From: Micromonospora luteifusca
Lineage (GTDB): Bacteria > Actinomycetota > Actinomycetes > Mycobacteriales > Micromonosporaceae
DNA length: 64,000 bases
Direction: 5' to 3'
NCBI RefSeq assembly: GCF_016907275.1
Contig: NZ_JAFBBP010000001.1
Span: forward strand, 6,314,001-6,378,000
The notes beneath the pieces are model-generated. The model was not told the origin of the DNA and did not search any database. It saw nothing but the letters and a program-made list of their open reading frames with translations. How positions within the stretch are numbered: position 1 is the first letter of the stretch; each line of letters starts with the position of its first letter. Below are positions 25,580 to 34,923 of this stretch, one piece after another. The position numbers were made by a program, and so were the translations under genes.

Positions 25580-27163
25580 TCAACCGCCCACGGTGTCCCA
25601 CGGCGCCGCGGTGACCCGCCAGTCAACACCCGGGCCGGCCGCCACCTCGTCGAGGATCTCGCCCACACGGCCCAGGACCGTGACGAGCGCGGGCAGCTTC
25701 GCACGCAGACCGCGGTAGGCAGTGGCGAGGCTCGGGTCGACCGTGATCGGCTCGGTGTGGGCACCGTCGGGATCGAGCAGGGCGACAGCGTCCTTGAGGT
25801 CGGGTGCGAGGCCGATCGCGAAGAGCCCGAGCGCGGCGGCGCCGAGGGTGGGGTCATCGTCCTCGCCGGCAAGCTGGGCTGGACAATCCAGGACCGCGGC
25901 CATCACCTCGCGCCACAACGGCGCACGGAAGGCGCCGCCGGTCAGCCGCACGCTGCTGATCGGCGTCAGCTCGGCCAGGCGGTCACGGACACCGCCGAGT
26001 TGCAGGCACACGCCCTCGACGGCGGCCCGCACCAGGTGGCCGCGGGTGTGCTCGCTGCGCAACCCCAGATACGCGCCGGGTGGGCCGGACTGGCCGGCCG
26101 GTGCCCGGTCGGCCAGCAGATAGGGCAGCATCACGAGGCCGTCGCTGCCCGGGGGAATCCGCTCGGCGAGGCGTAGGAGCGCGGGCCCGGGACGGCCGTC
26201 CCCGGACGCCGTGGCCAGGTCGGGAGCGAGGGTGTGTCCCGCCCACCGCACGACGTTGCCGCCGTTGCCGACCGATCCGCCGACAATCCAGGCGTCCTCG
26301 GTCAACGCGGCGCAGAAGAGGGACTCCGCAGGGTCCGCGAGGGGAGCGGCGACGACGGTACGCAAGGCCCCGGTAGCTCCGAGCGTCAGGCTGCCGACGG
26401 TGCTGTCGATCGCGGCGGCGCCCAGGTTGCCCAACGGGCTGTCTCCCGCGCCGACGACGACGGGTGTACCGGACGGCAGGCCGACGGCCCGTCCGGCCGC
26501 CGCCGACAACCGCAGCAACGCCGTGGTGGGCAGGACCGGCGGCAGTTGGCCCTCCGCCACCCCGACGAGGTTGAGCACCGCCGGGCTCCAGACCCGACGG
26601 TGAACGTCGAACAACCCCGTGCCGGACGCCGAGGACAGCTCGGTCACCAGCCTTCCGGTGAGCCGATGGAGCACGTAGTCCTTGAGGCCGACCCACCACC
26701 GCGTCGTCGTGCAGAGATGCGGCTCGTGGCGGGCGAACCACATGAGCTTGCAGAGAGGGCTCATCGGGTGCACGGGCGTCCCCGTCAACCGGTGCAGCTC
26801 CCGGCTCTGGCCGGACATCCACAGGTCGCGGGCCGCCTCCGACGACCGTGAGTCCAACCAGGTCAGCAGCGGCGTCCTCGGCGTCATGGCCGCGTCCAAC
26901 CCGATCAGGCCGTACATGGCGGAACTCAGCGCGAGCGCGACCACCTCCGGCCCGGCGGTGTCGGCGACACAGGCGGCGATCGCCTCCAGAGTGGCCGCCA
27001 CGAGCACATCCGGATCCTGTACCTGCCAGCCGGGCACCGGCTGAAGCAGCGGGTACGTCCGCGTCGCGACGTGCCGCACGGTGCCGTCCAGCGCGAAAGC
27101 GGCCGCCCGGACAGCCGTGGTGCCCACGTCGACCCCGAGAATGACACCACGCCCTGGCCCCAT
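25580..27163 (-). CDS. FGGY-family carbohydrate kinase (gluconokinase-like)
   Basis: The protein has 527 residues. The N-terminal FGGY domain starts GVILGVDVGTTAVRAAAF (phosphate-1 motif). SSAMYGLIGLDAAMTPRTPLLTWLDSR is close to the GntK-type gluconate kinases. The C-terminal domain has VGAGDSPLGNLGAAA and the FGGY signature near RLTGGAFRAPLWREVMA. It would phosphorylate a sugar or aldonic acid brought in by the adjacent importer. The ATG at 27163 was chosen since GVDVGTT should be near the start. The GCAA-N4-TTGC site at 27196-27207 directly upstream ties it to the LacI regulon. Confidence 0.88.
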   Translation of the reverse strand: MGPGRGVILGVDVGTTAVRAAAFALDGTVRHVATRTYPLLQPVPGWQVQDPDVLVAATLEAIAACVADTAGPEVVALALSSAMYGLIGLDAAMTPRTPLLTWLDSRSSEAARDLWMSGQSRELHRLTGTPVHPMSPLCKLMWFARHEPHLCTTTRWWVGLKDYVLHRLTGRLVTELSSASGTGLFDVHRRVWSPAVLNLVGVAEGQLPPVLPTTALLRLSAAAGRAVGLPSGTPVVVGAGDSPLGNLGAAAIDSTVGSLTLGATGALRTVVAAPLADPAESLFCAALTEDAWIVGGSVGNGGNVVRWAGHTLAPDLATASGDGRPGPALLRLAERIPPGSDGLVMLPYLLADRAPAGQSGPPGAYLGLRSEHTRGHLVRAAVEGVCLQLGGVRDRLAELTPISSVRLTGGAFRAPLWREVMAAVLDCPAQLAGEDDDPTLGAAALGLFAIGLAPDLKDAVALLDPDGAHTEPITVDPSLATAYRGLRAKLPALVTVLGRVGEILDEVAAGPGVDWRVTAAPWDTVGG

Positions 27164-27195
27164 GCGCACATGTTCAGGCGACGTTCCCCGCACCG

Positions 27196-27207
27196 GCAAG
27201 CGGTTGC
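27196..27207. promoter_or_regulatory. LacI-type operator upstream of the FGGY kinase gene
   Basis: GCAAGCGGTTGC matches the GCAA-N4-TTGC core of the sites before aguA and the importer. It lies 33 bases upstream of the kinase start, overlapping where its promoter should be. Confidence 0.5.
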
Positions 27208-27238
27208 GCGCAGTTGTCGTCGCGGTCGCCCGGCACCG

Positions 27239-27952
27239 TCAGACCAGGAAATTCTCCCGCATCCTCGCACCCAGATTGATCCCACCCACGACCCGAGGGC
27301 CAGCCGGGTCGTACACGTCGAAGGTGTTGTTGCGGCGCATCAACTCACGGACCGGAGGTGGCAGCCGCGGAGGGTCATCGACGGCCGCGAGGACCTGCCC
27401 GGCGCTCGTGATCAGGTGACTGGCCAGAGTGGCGGCGTCGGTGTCCACCCGCACCCGGCCGTACTCCCAGCCGGCGGTGGTGAGGTCGAGCACCTCGAAC
27501 ACCCGGGTCAGGAGCGGGTTCGGGTCGGTCACCCGGTCGAGCCGGTGCGCTCGGCTGCCGACCACCGCGACGGCGGCGGCCACCTGCGCATACGGGTGGA
27601 AGCCGGACGGCAACGCGAACAGCGGCCACCGCAGGGCAGGACCGGCCTCCCTCCACAGCGGCCGGTAGTTGCGGCGGTGCACCAGCAGCCGCCGGCCCGT
27701 CCGTCGGAGAATCTCCTGGGCCTGGGCCTGCAGGTCCAGGTGGGCCTCATCGGCGACCTGACCCACGACTCGTGCCGCCACCACCAGGCCGTCGTCACTG
27801 TTCAGCGTCGCGGTCAGCGTCTCGACCTGCTCGGTGAACCGGGTCTGCGCATGGGCGCCGTATCGGTGCTGAACGTCCCGCAGCAGCGCCTGCTGTCGTT
27901 CCGGATCGAGCTGGACCCGCCTACCGCCCAGCAACCGCCGGAGCCAGCGCAT
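27239..27952 (-). CDS. Hypothetical protein, 237 residues
   Basis: I do not recognise this protein. It begins MRWLRRLLGGRR with a basic, possibly amphipathic N-terminus. Then come helical stretches (ERQQALLRDVQHRY, ADEAHLDLQAQAQEILRRTG) and a mixed region (PLWREAGPALRWPLFALPSG). There is no signal peptide or clear membrane segment. The C-terminus GGINLGARMRENFLV is well defined. The ATG at 27952 is supported by GAGGCG upstream. It lies between the kinase gene and the two-component system, all on the minus strand, with no evident link to either. Confidence 0.7.
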   Translation of the reverse strand: MRWLRRLLGGRRVQLDPERQQALLRDVQHRYGAHAQTRFTEQVETLTATLNSDDGLVVAARVVGQVADEAHLDLQAQAQEILRRTGRRLLVHRRNYRPLWREAGPALRWPLFALPSGFHPYAQVAAAVAVVGSRAHRLDRVTDPNPLLTRVFEVLDLTTAGWEYGRVRVDTDAATLASHLITSAGQVLAAVDDPPRLPPPVRELMRRNNTFDVYDPAGPRVVGGINLGARMRENFLV

Positions 27953-28059
27953 GTCGCCTCGTTTCAGCAGAGCCGTCGCGGACGGCGGCAATGTTAGTGC
28001 GTCAGACCTCCGTCGTGTGCCGACGGGGTGGTCCAACGACCAACGAATCGCGCTGGCGG

Positions 28060-28722
28060 TCAGCGGCGGCGCGCAGTGACAAGTCCCGACTCGTACGCCC
28101 ACACGACCAACTGGGCTCGGTCGCGGCAGTGCAGCTTCATCATCGCGCGATTCACGTGCGTTTTGGCGGTCAACGGACTGATCACCATGCGCACGGCGAT
28201 CTCGTCGTTACTCAGCCCTTTGCCGACCAGCTCGACGATCTCCTGCTCGCGGCTGGTCAGCACGTCGCGGCCGGCCGCCGGCTCGGCCGGTGGTGGGCCG
28301 GACACGAACTCGCTGATGAGCGTACGCGTGACGGCCGGCGCGAGCAGTGCGTCGCCGCGGGCCACAACGGCGATGGCCTGCAGCAGGTCGGCGGGGTCGG
28401 CGTCCTTGAGGAGGAAACCGCTGGCGCCCGCGCGGAGGGCGGCGAAGACGTAGGAGTCGAGCCCGTAGTTGGTGAGGATGAGGACGTGGGTCGCGGTGAG
28501 GTCGGGATCAGCGGCGATCCGCCTCGTGGCTTCGATGCCGTCGAGCCCCGGCATCTGCACGTCCATGAGCACGACGTCCGGGCGCAGACGGCGCGACAGT
28601 TGGACCGCTGAGGTGCCGTCGGTGGCCTCGCCGACGACCTCCAGGTCGTCCTCGGCGTCGAGCAGGGCCCGGAATCCGGCTCGCATCAGAGCCTGGTCGT
28701 CGGCGAGCAACACCCGGATCAT
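28060..28722 (-). CDS. NarL/FixJ-family response regulator
   Basis: The protein has 220 residues. The receiver domain starts MIRVLLADDQALMRAGF, and the phospho-acceptor Asp is in VVLMDVQMPG near residue 54. The C-terminal LuxR-type helix-turn-helix has LTSREQEIVELVGKGLSNDE followed by SPLTAKTHVNRAMMKL. Its ATG overlaps the stop codon of the kinase gene (ATGA), so the pair is co-translated. Likely targets are its own genes and the divergent AhpD-DUF6220-oxidase operon. Confidence 0.94.
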   Translation of the reverse strand: MIRVLLADDQALMRAGFRALLDAEDDLEVVGEATDGTSAVQLSRRLRPDVVLMDVQMPGLDGIEATRRIAADPDLTATHVLILTNYGLDSYVFAALRAGASGFLLKDADPADLLQAIAVVARGDALLAPAVTRTLISEFVSGPPPAEPAAGRDVLTSREQEIVELVGKGLSNDEIAVRMVISPLTAKTHVNRAMMKLHCRDRAQLVVWAYESGLVTARRR

Positions 28723-29852
28723 GAAGGGCCGTCCAGCGGGAAGGTCGCGCGCACCGTGAACCCGTGGTCGTCGTCGTGCGCGGCGGCCCGCAGGGTGCCG
28801 CCCAGCCCGGTAACCCGCTCCCGCATACCGCGCAGGCCCACACCCGGTGTCATCGGCCGGGCCGGTGACGCCTGGCCGTCGTCGGTGACCGAGACGGTGA
28901 GCTGGGCCGGGGCGTACTCGACGTGGATGTGCGCGGTCGCGAGGCCCGCGTGGCGGGCCACATTGGTCAGCGCCTCCTGGACAACGCGATACCCGGCCTC
29001 GTCGACCTCGGCGCGCAACTGGCGGGGCGGGCCGCTGACGGTCATGTGTACCGGTACGCCGGCCGCCCGGGTCCTTTCGGCGAGTTCGTCCACCCGGGCC
29101 AGCCCGACGCGGTCCTCGTCGGCGGGTGAGCGCAGGACGTCGAGCGTCGTGCGCAGCTCCCGCATCGCGGCAGCGCTGGCCTCCTGGATCGCCAGCAGCG
29201 TGGCCGACGGCTCCTCGCCGTGTTTGCGGGCCAGGTGCACGGCGATCCCGGCCTGCACCTTGATCACGGAGATGCTGTGGGTCAGAGAGTCGTGCAGGTC
29301 GCGGGCGATGCGCAGGCGCTCCTCCCCGGCGCGACGCAACGCCATCTCCTCGCGGGTGCGTTCGGCCTCGATCGCCCGCTGCTCGACCTGTTCCAGGTAT
29401 GCCCGGCGCTGCCGCGCGACCAGCCCGGCGACGTTGGCCGCCACGAACCAGCCCAGCAACAGGGCCGTCCGCTCGACGATCACCTGGCCCGGCCGGCCGG
29501 CCGGCGCCACCGAGATGTCGCGGGCCAGGAACCCACCGAGGAAGGCGAGGCTGGCCACGGCGGTGGCCGACCGGTGCCCCCGCCAGGCGGCGACGTAGAC
29601 CACGCCGAGAACGGGGAACGCGGCGGCCACCCCGGGGTGTACCCGAACGTGGAGGGCCAGCATGGTGACTGTCACCACGCTCAGCGCCACCACCGGATAC
29701 CGCCGGCACACCGCCACGGCCACCGTCATGGCGAGAACCAGGACGACGTCGACCGCCCCGACCGCTGCGGCGTCCGGCGCGATGGCGGCGTTGCCGAGCA
29801 GGAGGGCGCCGAGGGCGAGGCCGCTGAGGGCGTACGGCAGGTCGCGACGCAT
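28719..29852 (-). CDS. Two-component sensor histidine kinase (NarL-type partner, HisKA_3)
   Basis: The protein has 377 residues. About four to five membrane helices lie in the first 145 residues, followed by a coiled dimerisation segment (QRRAYLEQVEQRAIEAERTR). The HisKA_3 phospho-acceptor is in ERLRIARDLHDSLTHSISV. The HATPase domain has VVQEALTNVARHA and GVGLRGMRERV. No large extracellular sensor is present, so it may sense the membrane or an internal cue. The ATG at 29852 was chosen; an in-frame ATG at 29888 is also possible, and neither has a strong ribosome binding site. Confidence 0.92.
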   Translation of the reverse strand: MRRDLPYALSGLALGALLLGNAAIAPDAAAVGAVDVVLVLAMTVAVAVCRRYPVVALSVVTVTMLALHVRVHPGVAAAFPVLGVVYVAAWRGHRSATAVASLAFLGGFLARDISVAPAGRPGQVIVERTALLLGWFVAANVAGLVARQRRAYLEQVEQRAIEAERTREEMALRRAGEERLRIARDLHDSLTHSISVIKVQAGIAVHLARKHGEEPSATLLAIQEASAAAMRELRTTLDVLRSPADEDRVGLARVDELAERTRAAGVPVHMTVSGPPRQLRAEVDEAGYRVVQEALTNVARHAGLATAHIHVEYAPAQLTVSVTDDGQASPARPMTPGVGLRGMRERVTGLGGTLRAAAHDDDHGFTVRATFPLDGPS

Positions 29853-29994
29853 GGTCGAACTGTAGAACGGGCCGTCCTCAGGCAGCATCCACCGGCCGCG
29901 GTAGGAGGCGTACCGCGGACGCGGTATCGGCCGTCGGTCAAGTGTCTGCGGCGGCACGACGTTTTCCCGGTTCGTCGAGGCAAGCATCGAACCC

Positions 29995-30984
29995 ATGACA
30001 TACCGCTTCTTCACTCCCGTGAGAGCGTCGACCGCGACCGGTCTGACCGCGCAGGTCTACCGCCAACTGTCGGACGAATTCCTCGGACCGCTGCCGACCT
30101 TCCAGGCGCTCTCGGCCGTACCGGAGGTGCTGGCCGCGACCTGGGCGCTGTTGCGCGAGGCACTGCTCGCCGGCGACGCCTCCCGGGTCGACCGCGAACT
30201 CGTCGCATCGGCGGTGTCCCGGGCGAACCGCTGCCAGTTCTGCGTCGACGCCCACGTGCTGCTGCTCCACGCGTTGGGCGAACCGAAGCTGGCCGAGGTC
30301 GTCGCCCGGGGCGAGACACCACCCGAACCGAGGCACGCCGAGCTCGTCCGCTGGGCGCAGGCTAGCCGCAGCCCCGAAGCCGCCGACTGGTCCAGCCCGT
30401 ACCGCCCCGAAATCACCGGCACACTGCTCGCCTTCCACTTCATCAACCGGATCGTGTCGGCGCTGCTCGATTCCGATCTGCTCCCCGGCGGTCTGCAACG
30501 GTCTCCGCTGGTGCGGTCGGTCGGAGGCCGCCTCTACGCCAGGACGGCCCGGGAGCCGAAGGAACCAGGCCGAAGCCTCCCGCTGCTCCCGGTCGGCGCG
30601 ACCGCGTCACCGGGCTGGGCGGGGGACAGCCCGGTCGGTGTCGCGTACGCGGCGTTGAAGGAAGCCGCCACACAGGGCGGGGAACTCCTGGGCGACGTGG
30701 CACGCCAGACCGTCACCGCCACCGTGCGCTGGGAGGACGGGCGACTCCCGGCCAGGCCCGCGGACTGGGCCATCGACCTGGTCCGGGACGTGCCCGGCCG
30801 GGATCGCGTCGGAACGCGGATCGCGCTGTTGGCGGCGTTCGCACCGAGTGCGGTCAGCGTCGGTGACGTCGCTCTCTGGCGGTTCTCCCATCCGGCCGAC
30901 GCCGACCTCGTACGGCTGGTCGCCTTCGGGGCGATCACGGCCACCGACCACGTCGCCCGAGCCCTGGCTTCGGCGCACCTCTAG
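29995..30984 (+). CDS. AhpD-like carboxymuconolactone-decarboxylase-family protein
   Basis: The protein has 329 residues. The AhpD-like motif is NRCQFCVDAHVLLLHALG near residue 75, with the CxxC pair and downstream His that act in peroxide or thiol-disulfide chemistry. It is about twice the length of a single AhpD domain, and the C-terminal half repeats the general helical pattern without a second CxxC. It may be an antioxidant protein. It starts 142 bases from the divergent histidine kinase and is followed after nine bases by the DUF6220 gene. Confidence 0.82.
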   Translation: MTYRFFTPVRASTATGLTAQVYRQLSDEFLGPLPTFQALSAVPEVLAATWALLREALLAGDASRVDRELVASAVSRANRCQFCVDAHVLLLHALGEPKLAEVVARGETPPEPRHAELVRWAQASRSPEAADWSSPYRPEITGTLLAFHFINRIVSALLDSDLLPGGLQRSPLVRSVGGRLYARTAREPKEPGRSLPLLPVGATASPGWAGDSPVGVAYAALKEAATQGGELLGDVARQTVTATVRWEDGRLPARPADWAIDLVRDVPGRDRVGTRIALLAAFAPSAVSVGDVALWRFSHPADADLVRLVAFGAITATDHVARALASAHL

Positions 30985-30993
30985 GAGGTCACC

Positions 30994-31449
30994 ATGCGCA
31001 AGCTCTTCGTCATCGTCAGCATTCTGTTGCTCGTCGCGTTCGCCGTGCAGTTCGTCCTCGCCGCCGTGGGCGCGTTCACGAAGCCCGCGGACGACGACTC
31101 GTTTGCCCTGCACAGTGTCAACGGGGTGGTGATCATCCCGGTCCTCACCGTTCTCACGATTCTGTTCGCCGCGCTGGCGAGGGCACCGGGTCGGCTCATC
31201 GGGCTGACGATCCTGCCGCTCGGCCTCGTCGTGGTGCAGGCGGTCACCGCCATGCTCGCCAACGGGTCCACCGACGCCGCGGGCGTCAGCAGTCCGGTCG
31301 GCCTGACCATCGCCGGGCTGCACGCGGTCAACGGAATCATCGCGGTGCACGTCGTCGTCGGCATCCTCCGGGGGGCGCGAGAGCTGGCCAACCCGGCGCC
31401 GGCCGACGCCATCGGTGGTGTGACCGTCCGCGAAGGGGAGCCGGTATGA
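30994..31449 (+). CDS. DUF6220 family membrane protein
   Basis: The protein has 151 residues and four predicted membrane helices. It begins MRKLFVIVSILLLVAFAVQF, as do DUF6220 proteins. A His in FALHSVNGVV and another in GLHAVNGIIAVH recur at matching places in helices 2 and 4, which could suggest cofactor or metal contact. The strong AGGAGG ribosome binding site overlaps the end of the upstream gene, and its own stop overlaps the oxidase start (ATGA). Function is unknown. Confidence 0.75.
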   Translation: MRKLFVIVSILLLVAFAVQFVLAAVGAFTKPADDDSFALHSVNGVVIIPVLTVLTILFAALARAPGRLIGLTILPLGLVVVQAVTAMLANGSTDAAGVSSPVGLTIAGLHAVNGIIAVHVVVGILRGARELANPAPADAIGGVTVREGEPV

Positions 31450-33185
31450 CGACGGGCTCGCTGCTAGCGGTCGACCTCGTGATCGCGGTGCTCGCGGCCG
31501 GCGGCTGGCTGGGCGGCGGTGCCGCGTCGGCCGCCCGGCGTCGCCCGCTCGCACTGGGGTTGGCAGGCTTCGCGCTGCTCGCCACGCTGGCCCGCGCGAT
31601 CACGATCACCGCGCTCGCTCGCGCCGGCTGGTGGTTCGCGGCGGAGAAGGTCCTCATCGCCGCCCCACTGTCACTCGCGGCGGCGGCCATCGCCGGGCCG
31701 CGGTTGCTGCGGGCCGCGGGCGACATCCGGTCCGTCGCGGTCCCGCTTCTGTTCGCCGGGTACGCCACGAGCGGCGCCCTGCTCGTGACGGTCCTGCACG
31801 GCTACCCGGCGTCGGCGGGAGTGGGGCTGCTCACGGTCGCCGGGGTCGTCGCGGCGACGGCGGTCTCGTGGCGTGCCCTCGGCGCGCGCCCGTCCCGGAC
31901 GGTGTCCCGGGCGACCCTCGCGGTGGCGGTCGCGGCGCTGGTCACCGGAACCGGGCTGACCGCCGCCCCGGACGGCGCGCTCGACGTACCCCATGACCAT
32001 GGGTACCGGGATGCGCGGACCGTCGACGAACCCACCAGGCGGTTCACCCTGACGGCCGGGACCGCCACGGTGCGGGTGAGTGGCCGCGACGTCGCGGCGT
32101 GGGCGTTCAACGCGCAGGTACCCGGACCGGAGTTGACCGCCGTGGTCGGTGACGTCGTGGAGGTGACGCTGCGCAACCGGGACATCGAGCGAGGCGTCAC
32201 GCTGCACTGGCACGGGTACGACGTGCCGAACAGCCAGGACGGAGTGCCCGGCGTGACGCAGGCGGCGGTGCTGCCCGGACAGGAATTCGTCTACCGGTTC
32301 CGCGCCGATCAGACCGGTACGTACTGGTACCACACGCACTCGGTCTCCGACGTCGGCGTGCGGATGGGCCTCTACGGTGTGCTGGTGGTCCGCCCGGGAC
32401 CGATGACCGGCCTCGACGTCACGGTGCCGGTGCACACGCTGGCGGGCCGGCCGCTGCCCGCGCCGAGAACGGAGCCCGTCGAGGCGGGCACCCCCGTGCG
32501 GCTACGGCTGATCAACACCGACAGTACGACGCACCGCTACGCCCTGGCCGGGACCGCGTTCCGGGTCGCCGCGATCGACGGCTTCGACCTGCGAGGCCCG
32601 ACGTCGCTCGTGGACACCGCCGTGCTGATCCCGGCCGGTGGTCGCTACGACCTGGTGTTCAACGCGCCCGCCACGCCGGTGGCCTTGTTCGTCGACGGAC
32701 GGGCGCTCTACTCGACCGGACCGGTGTCGACCGCGACGGGCGCCTGGCCGGTGCTGGATCCGCTCAGCTACGGCGTCGCCTCGCCGGCGCCGTGGCCCCG
32801 GATCGACAGGGAGTTCACCCTCGTTCTCGATCGCGGCCTCGACCTGCACGAACTGCTGCCGCGCTACGCCCACACCGTCAACGGCGCAGCCGACCCGGAC
32901 ATCCCGCCGCAGGTCGTCCGCCTCGGCGACGTCGTCAGGTTCACGATCGTCAACCGATCTCAGATCGTGCACCCGTGGCATCTGCACGGCCATCACGTCC
33001 TGGTGCTGTCGCGCGACGGGGAGCCGGCGGCCGGCAGTCCGTTGTGGCTGGACTCGTTCGACGTCCGACCGGGCGAGGTGTGGGAGGTGGCGTTCCGGGC
33101 CGACAACCCGGGAGTGTGGGCCAACCATTGCCACAACCTGGCGCACGCCGACGCCGGGATGACAATGCACCTGATGTACTCGTGA
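31446..33185 (+). CDS. Multicopper oxidase fused to an N-terminal six-helix membrane domain
   Basis: The protein has 579 residues. Residues about 1-170 contain about six membrane helices, so it is anchored with the copper domains outside. Residues about 190-579 form the multicopper oxidase. All copper-ligand sets are present: [22 protein letters not shown] and [12 protein letters not shown], the last giving type 1 and type 3 ligands with an axial Met. It should oxidise a substrate and reduce O2 to water at the outer membrane face. The membrane part is unusual for laccases and may take electrons from the quinone pool or the DUF6220 partner; that is inference. Confidence 0.9.
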   Translation: MTTGSLLAVDLVIAVLAAGGWLGGGAASAARRRPLALGLAGFALLATLARAITITALARAGWWFAAEKVLIAAPLSLAAAAIAGPRLLRAAGDIRSVAVPLLFAGYATSGALLVTVLHGYPASAGVGLLTVAGVVAATAVSWRALGARPSRTVSRATLAVAVAALVTGTGLTAAPDGALDVPHDHGYRDARTVDEPTRRFTLTAGTATVRVSGRDVAAWAFNAQVPGPELTAVVGDVVEVTLRNRDIERGVTLHWHGYDVPNSQDGVPGVTQAAVLPGQEFVYRFRADQTGTYWYHTHSVSDVGVRMGLYGVLVVRPGPMTGLDVTVPVHTLAGRPLPAPRTEPVEAGTPVRLRLINTDSTTHRYALAGTAFRVAAIDGFDLRGPTSLVDTAVLIPAGGRYDLVFNAPATPVALFVDGRALYSTGPVSTATGAWPVLDPLSYGVASPAPWPRIDREFTLVLDRGLDLHELLPRYAHTVNGAADPDIPPQVVRLGDVVRFTIVNRSQIVHPWHLHGHHVLVLSRDGEPAAGSPLWLDSFDVRPGEVWEVAFRADNPGVWANHCHNLAHADAGMTMHLMYS

Positions 33186-33230
33186 TCCTCCGATCCGGGC
33201 GAACGGAAACAGGATCCGCATCGATCGAGG

Positions 33231-33259
33231 TTGATGGTCTGGGAGCGCTCCCGTATCAT
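33231..33259 (+). promoter_or_regulatory. GH62 promoter with a CebR-like operator between -35 and -10
   Basis: TTGATG at 33231-33236 and TATCAT at 33254-33259 are separated by exactly 17 bases. TGGGAGCGCTCCCG at 33240-33253 fills that spacer. It differs in one base from the TGGGAGCGCTCCCA operator of CebR, the cello-oligosaccharide-responsive repressor of streptomycetes. A bound repressor would block RNA polymerase, so the arabinofuranosidase gene is probably induced by cellobiose or related sugars. cebR itself is not in the window. Confidence 0.85.
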
Positions 33260-33349
33260 ACCTGTCGCGGCCTGTTAACGCTCACAAAGCGACCCGCATC
33301 AACCACCACCACCAATGTGCGGGCCGCCGTCCCGTCAGGAGGGTGTTGT

Positions 33350-34777
33350 ATGAACAGATCCAGGGCTTCCAATGTTGGTTTGGTGTCGGCGGGCGTCGCT
33401 CTACTGGTGTCGTCGACGGTTGTCGCGGCGTTGCCGGCCGGTGCCGCGGCGGAGGGCTGCTCGGTGAACTATGCCGTGCCGTCGCAGTGGCAGGGCGGCT
33501 TCGGCGCCGACGTGTCGATCACGAACCTGGGTGATCCGTTGAGCAGCTGGACGTTGACCTGGTCGTACGGCGCTGGGCAGACGGTCACGCAGGCGTGGAA
33601 CACGACGCTGACGCAGAGCGGTTCGGCGGTGACGGCGAGGAACGTGAGCTACAACGGTTCAGTCCCGACCAGCGGCACGGTGTCGTTCGGGTTCAACGGG
33701 TCGTGGACGGGCAGCAACCCCGCGCCGACGAGCTTCGCCCTGAACGGTGTCACCTGCACCGGTGGAACGACGCCGACGACGCCGCCGCCGACGACCGCAC
33801 CGCCGACGACACCGCCTCCGACAACCCCGCCGCCGACCACCCCTCCGCCGACCACGCCTCCGCCGAACACGTGCAACCTTCCGTCGACGTACCGCTGGTC
33901 GTCGACCGGCCAGCTGGCGACGCCGAGGTCGGGGTGGGTGTCGCTGAAGGACTTCACCGTCGCCCCCTACAACGGCCAGCAGTTGGTCTACGCCACCACC
34001 CACGACACCGGGACGAGGTGGGGTTCGATGAACTTCAGCCTCTTCACGAACTACTCGCAGATGGCCTCGGCCAGCCAGAACGCGATGAACTCGGCGACCG
34101 TCGCCCCGTCGCTGTTCTACTTCGCGCCGAGGAACATCTGGGTGCTGGCGTACCAGTGGGGTGCCACGGCGTTCTCCTACCGGACGTCGACTGATCCGAC
34201 CAACCCGAATGGCTGGTCAGCGGCGCAGCCGCTGTTCACGGGGAGCATCACCGGCTCCGGCACCGGGCCGATCGACCAGGCGGTCATCGGTGACGGTACG
34301 AACATGTACCTGTTCTTCGCCGGAGACAACGGCAAGATCTACCGGGCCAGCATGCCGATCGGCAACTTCCCCGGCAACTTCGGCTCCAACTACACCACCA
34401 TCATGAGTGACTCGACGAACAACCTCTTCGAGGCTGTTCAGGTCTACAAGCTCCAGGGCCAGACCCGCTACCTCATGATCGTCGAGGCGATCGGCTCGCA
34501 GGGCCGCTACTTCCGCTCCTTCACGGCCACCAGCCTCGGCGGCACGTGGACGCCGCAGGCCGCCAGCGAGAGCAACGCGTTCGCCGGCAAGGCCAACAGT
34601 GGCGCCACCTGGACCAACGACATCAGCCACGGTGAGCTGCTGCGCACCAACGCCGACCAGACCATGACCGTCGACCCCTGCAACCTGCAACTGCTCTACC
34701 AGGGTCGTTCCCCCAGCTCCGGCGGCGACTACGGCCTCCTGCCGTACCGGCCGGGTCTGCTGACCCTGCAACGCTGA
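33350..34777 (+). CDS. Secreted CBM2-GH62 alpha-L-arabinofuranosidase
   Basis: The protein has 475 residues. A signal peptide (about 1-34) precedes a family 2 carbohydrate-binding module at about 36-136 ([20 protein letters not shown], with Cys bracketing). A Pro/Thr linker of TTPPP repeats follows, then the GH62 five-blade propeller from about 176 ([16 protein letters not shown], then [20 protein letters not shown]). GH62 removes arabinose side chains from arabinoxylan by inversion. AGGAGGG stands before the ATG at 33350. A strong hairpin ends the transcript. It works together with the GH11 xylanase and GH67 glucuronidase in this window. Confidence 0.95.
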   Translation: MNRSRASNVGLVSAGVALLVSSTVVAALPAGAAAEGCSVNYAVPSQWQGGFGADVSITNLGDPLSSWTLTWSYGAGQTVTQAWNTTLTQSGSAVTARNVSYNGSVPTSGTVSFGFNGSWTGSNPAPTSFALNGVTCTGGTTPTTPPPTTAPPTTPPPTTPPPTTPPPTTPPPNTCNLPSTYRWSSTGQLATPRSGWVSLKDFTVAPYNGQQLVYATTHDTGTRWGSMNFSLFTNYSQMASASQNAMNSATVAPSLFYFAPRNIWVLAYQWGATAFSYRTSTDPTNPNGWSAAQPLFTGSITGSGTGPIDQAVIGDGTNMYLFFAGDNGKIYRASMPIGNFPGNFGSNYTTIMSDSTNNLFEAVQVYKLQGQTRYLMIVEAIGSQGRYFRSFTATSLGGTWTPQAASESNAFAGKANSGATWTNDISHGELLRTNADQTMTVDPCNLQLLYQGRSPSSGGDYGLLPYRPGLLTLQR

Positions 34778-34782
34778 ACGCA

Positions 34783-34815
34783 CGGGCGGGCTCGGCATCG
34801 TGCCGAGCCCGCCCG
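34783..34815 (+). terminator. Terminator hairpin after the GH62 gene
   Basis: A perfect 15-base stem (34783-34797 with 34801-34815) closes a three-base TCG loop, six bases after the stop codon. Confidence 0.85.
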
Positions 34816-34923
34816 AACCCTTGAGTGAGCCCGTGCACCAACCTCCATGGAGCGACATCGGGGCGGCGGGACTGCCCTCAGGCGAGAGAAGATACGCCGA
34901 GCCGAGCATGGAGGTCGTCACTG

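Noticed and set aside
33780..33870. Repeating cgccgccgac-type sequence as a CRISPR-like or tandem DNA repeat
   Set aside because: It encodes the TTPPP linker between the CBM2 and GH62 domains, a normal protein-level repeat.
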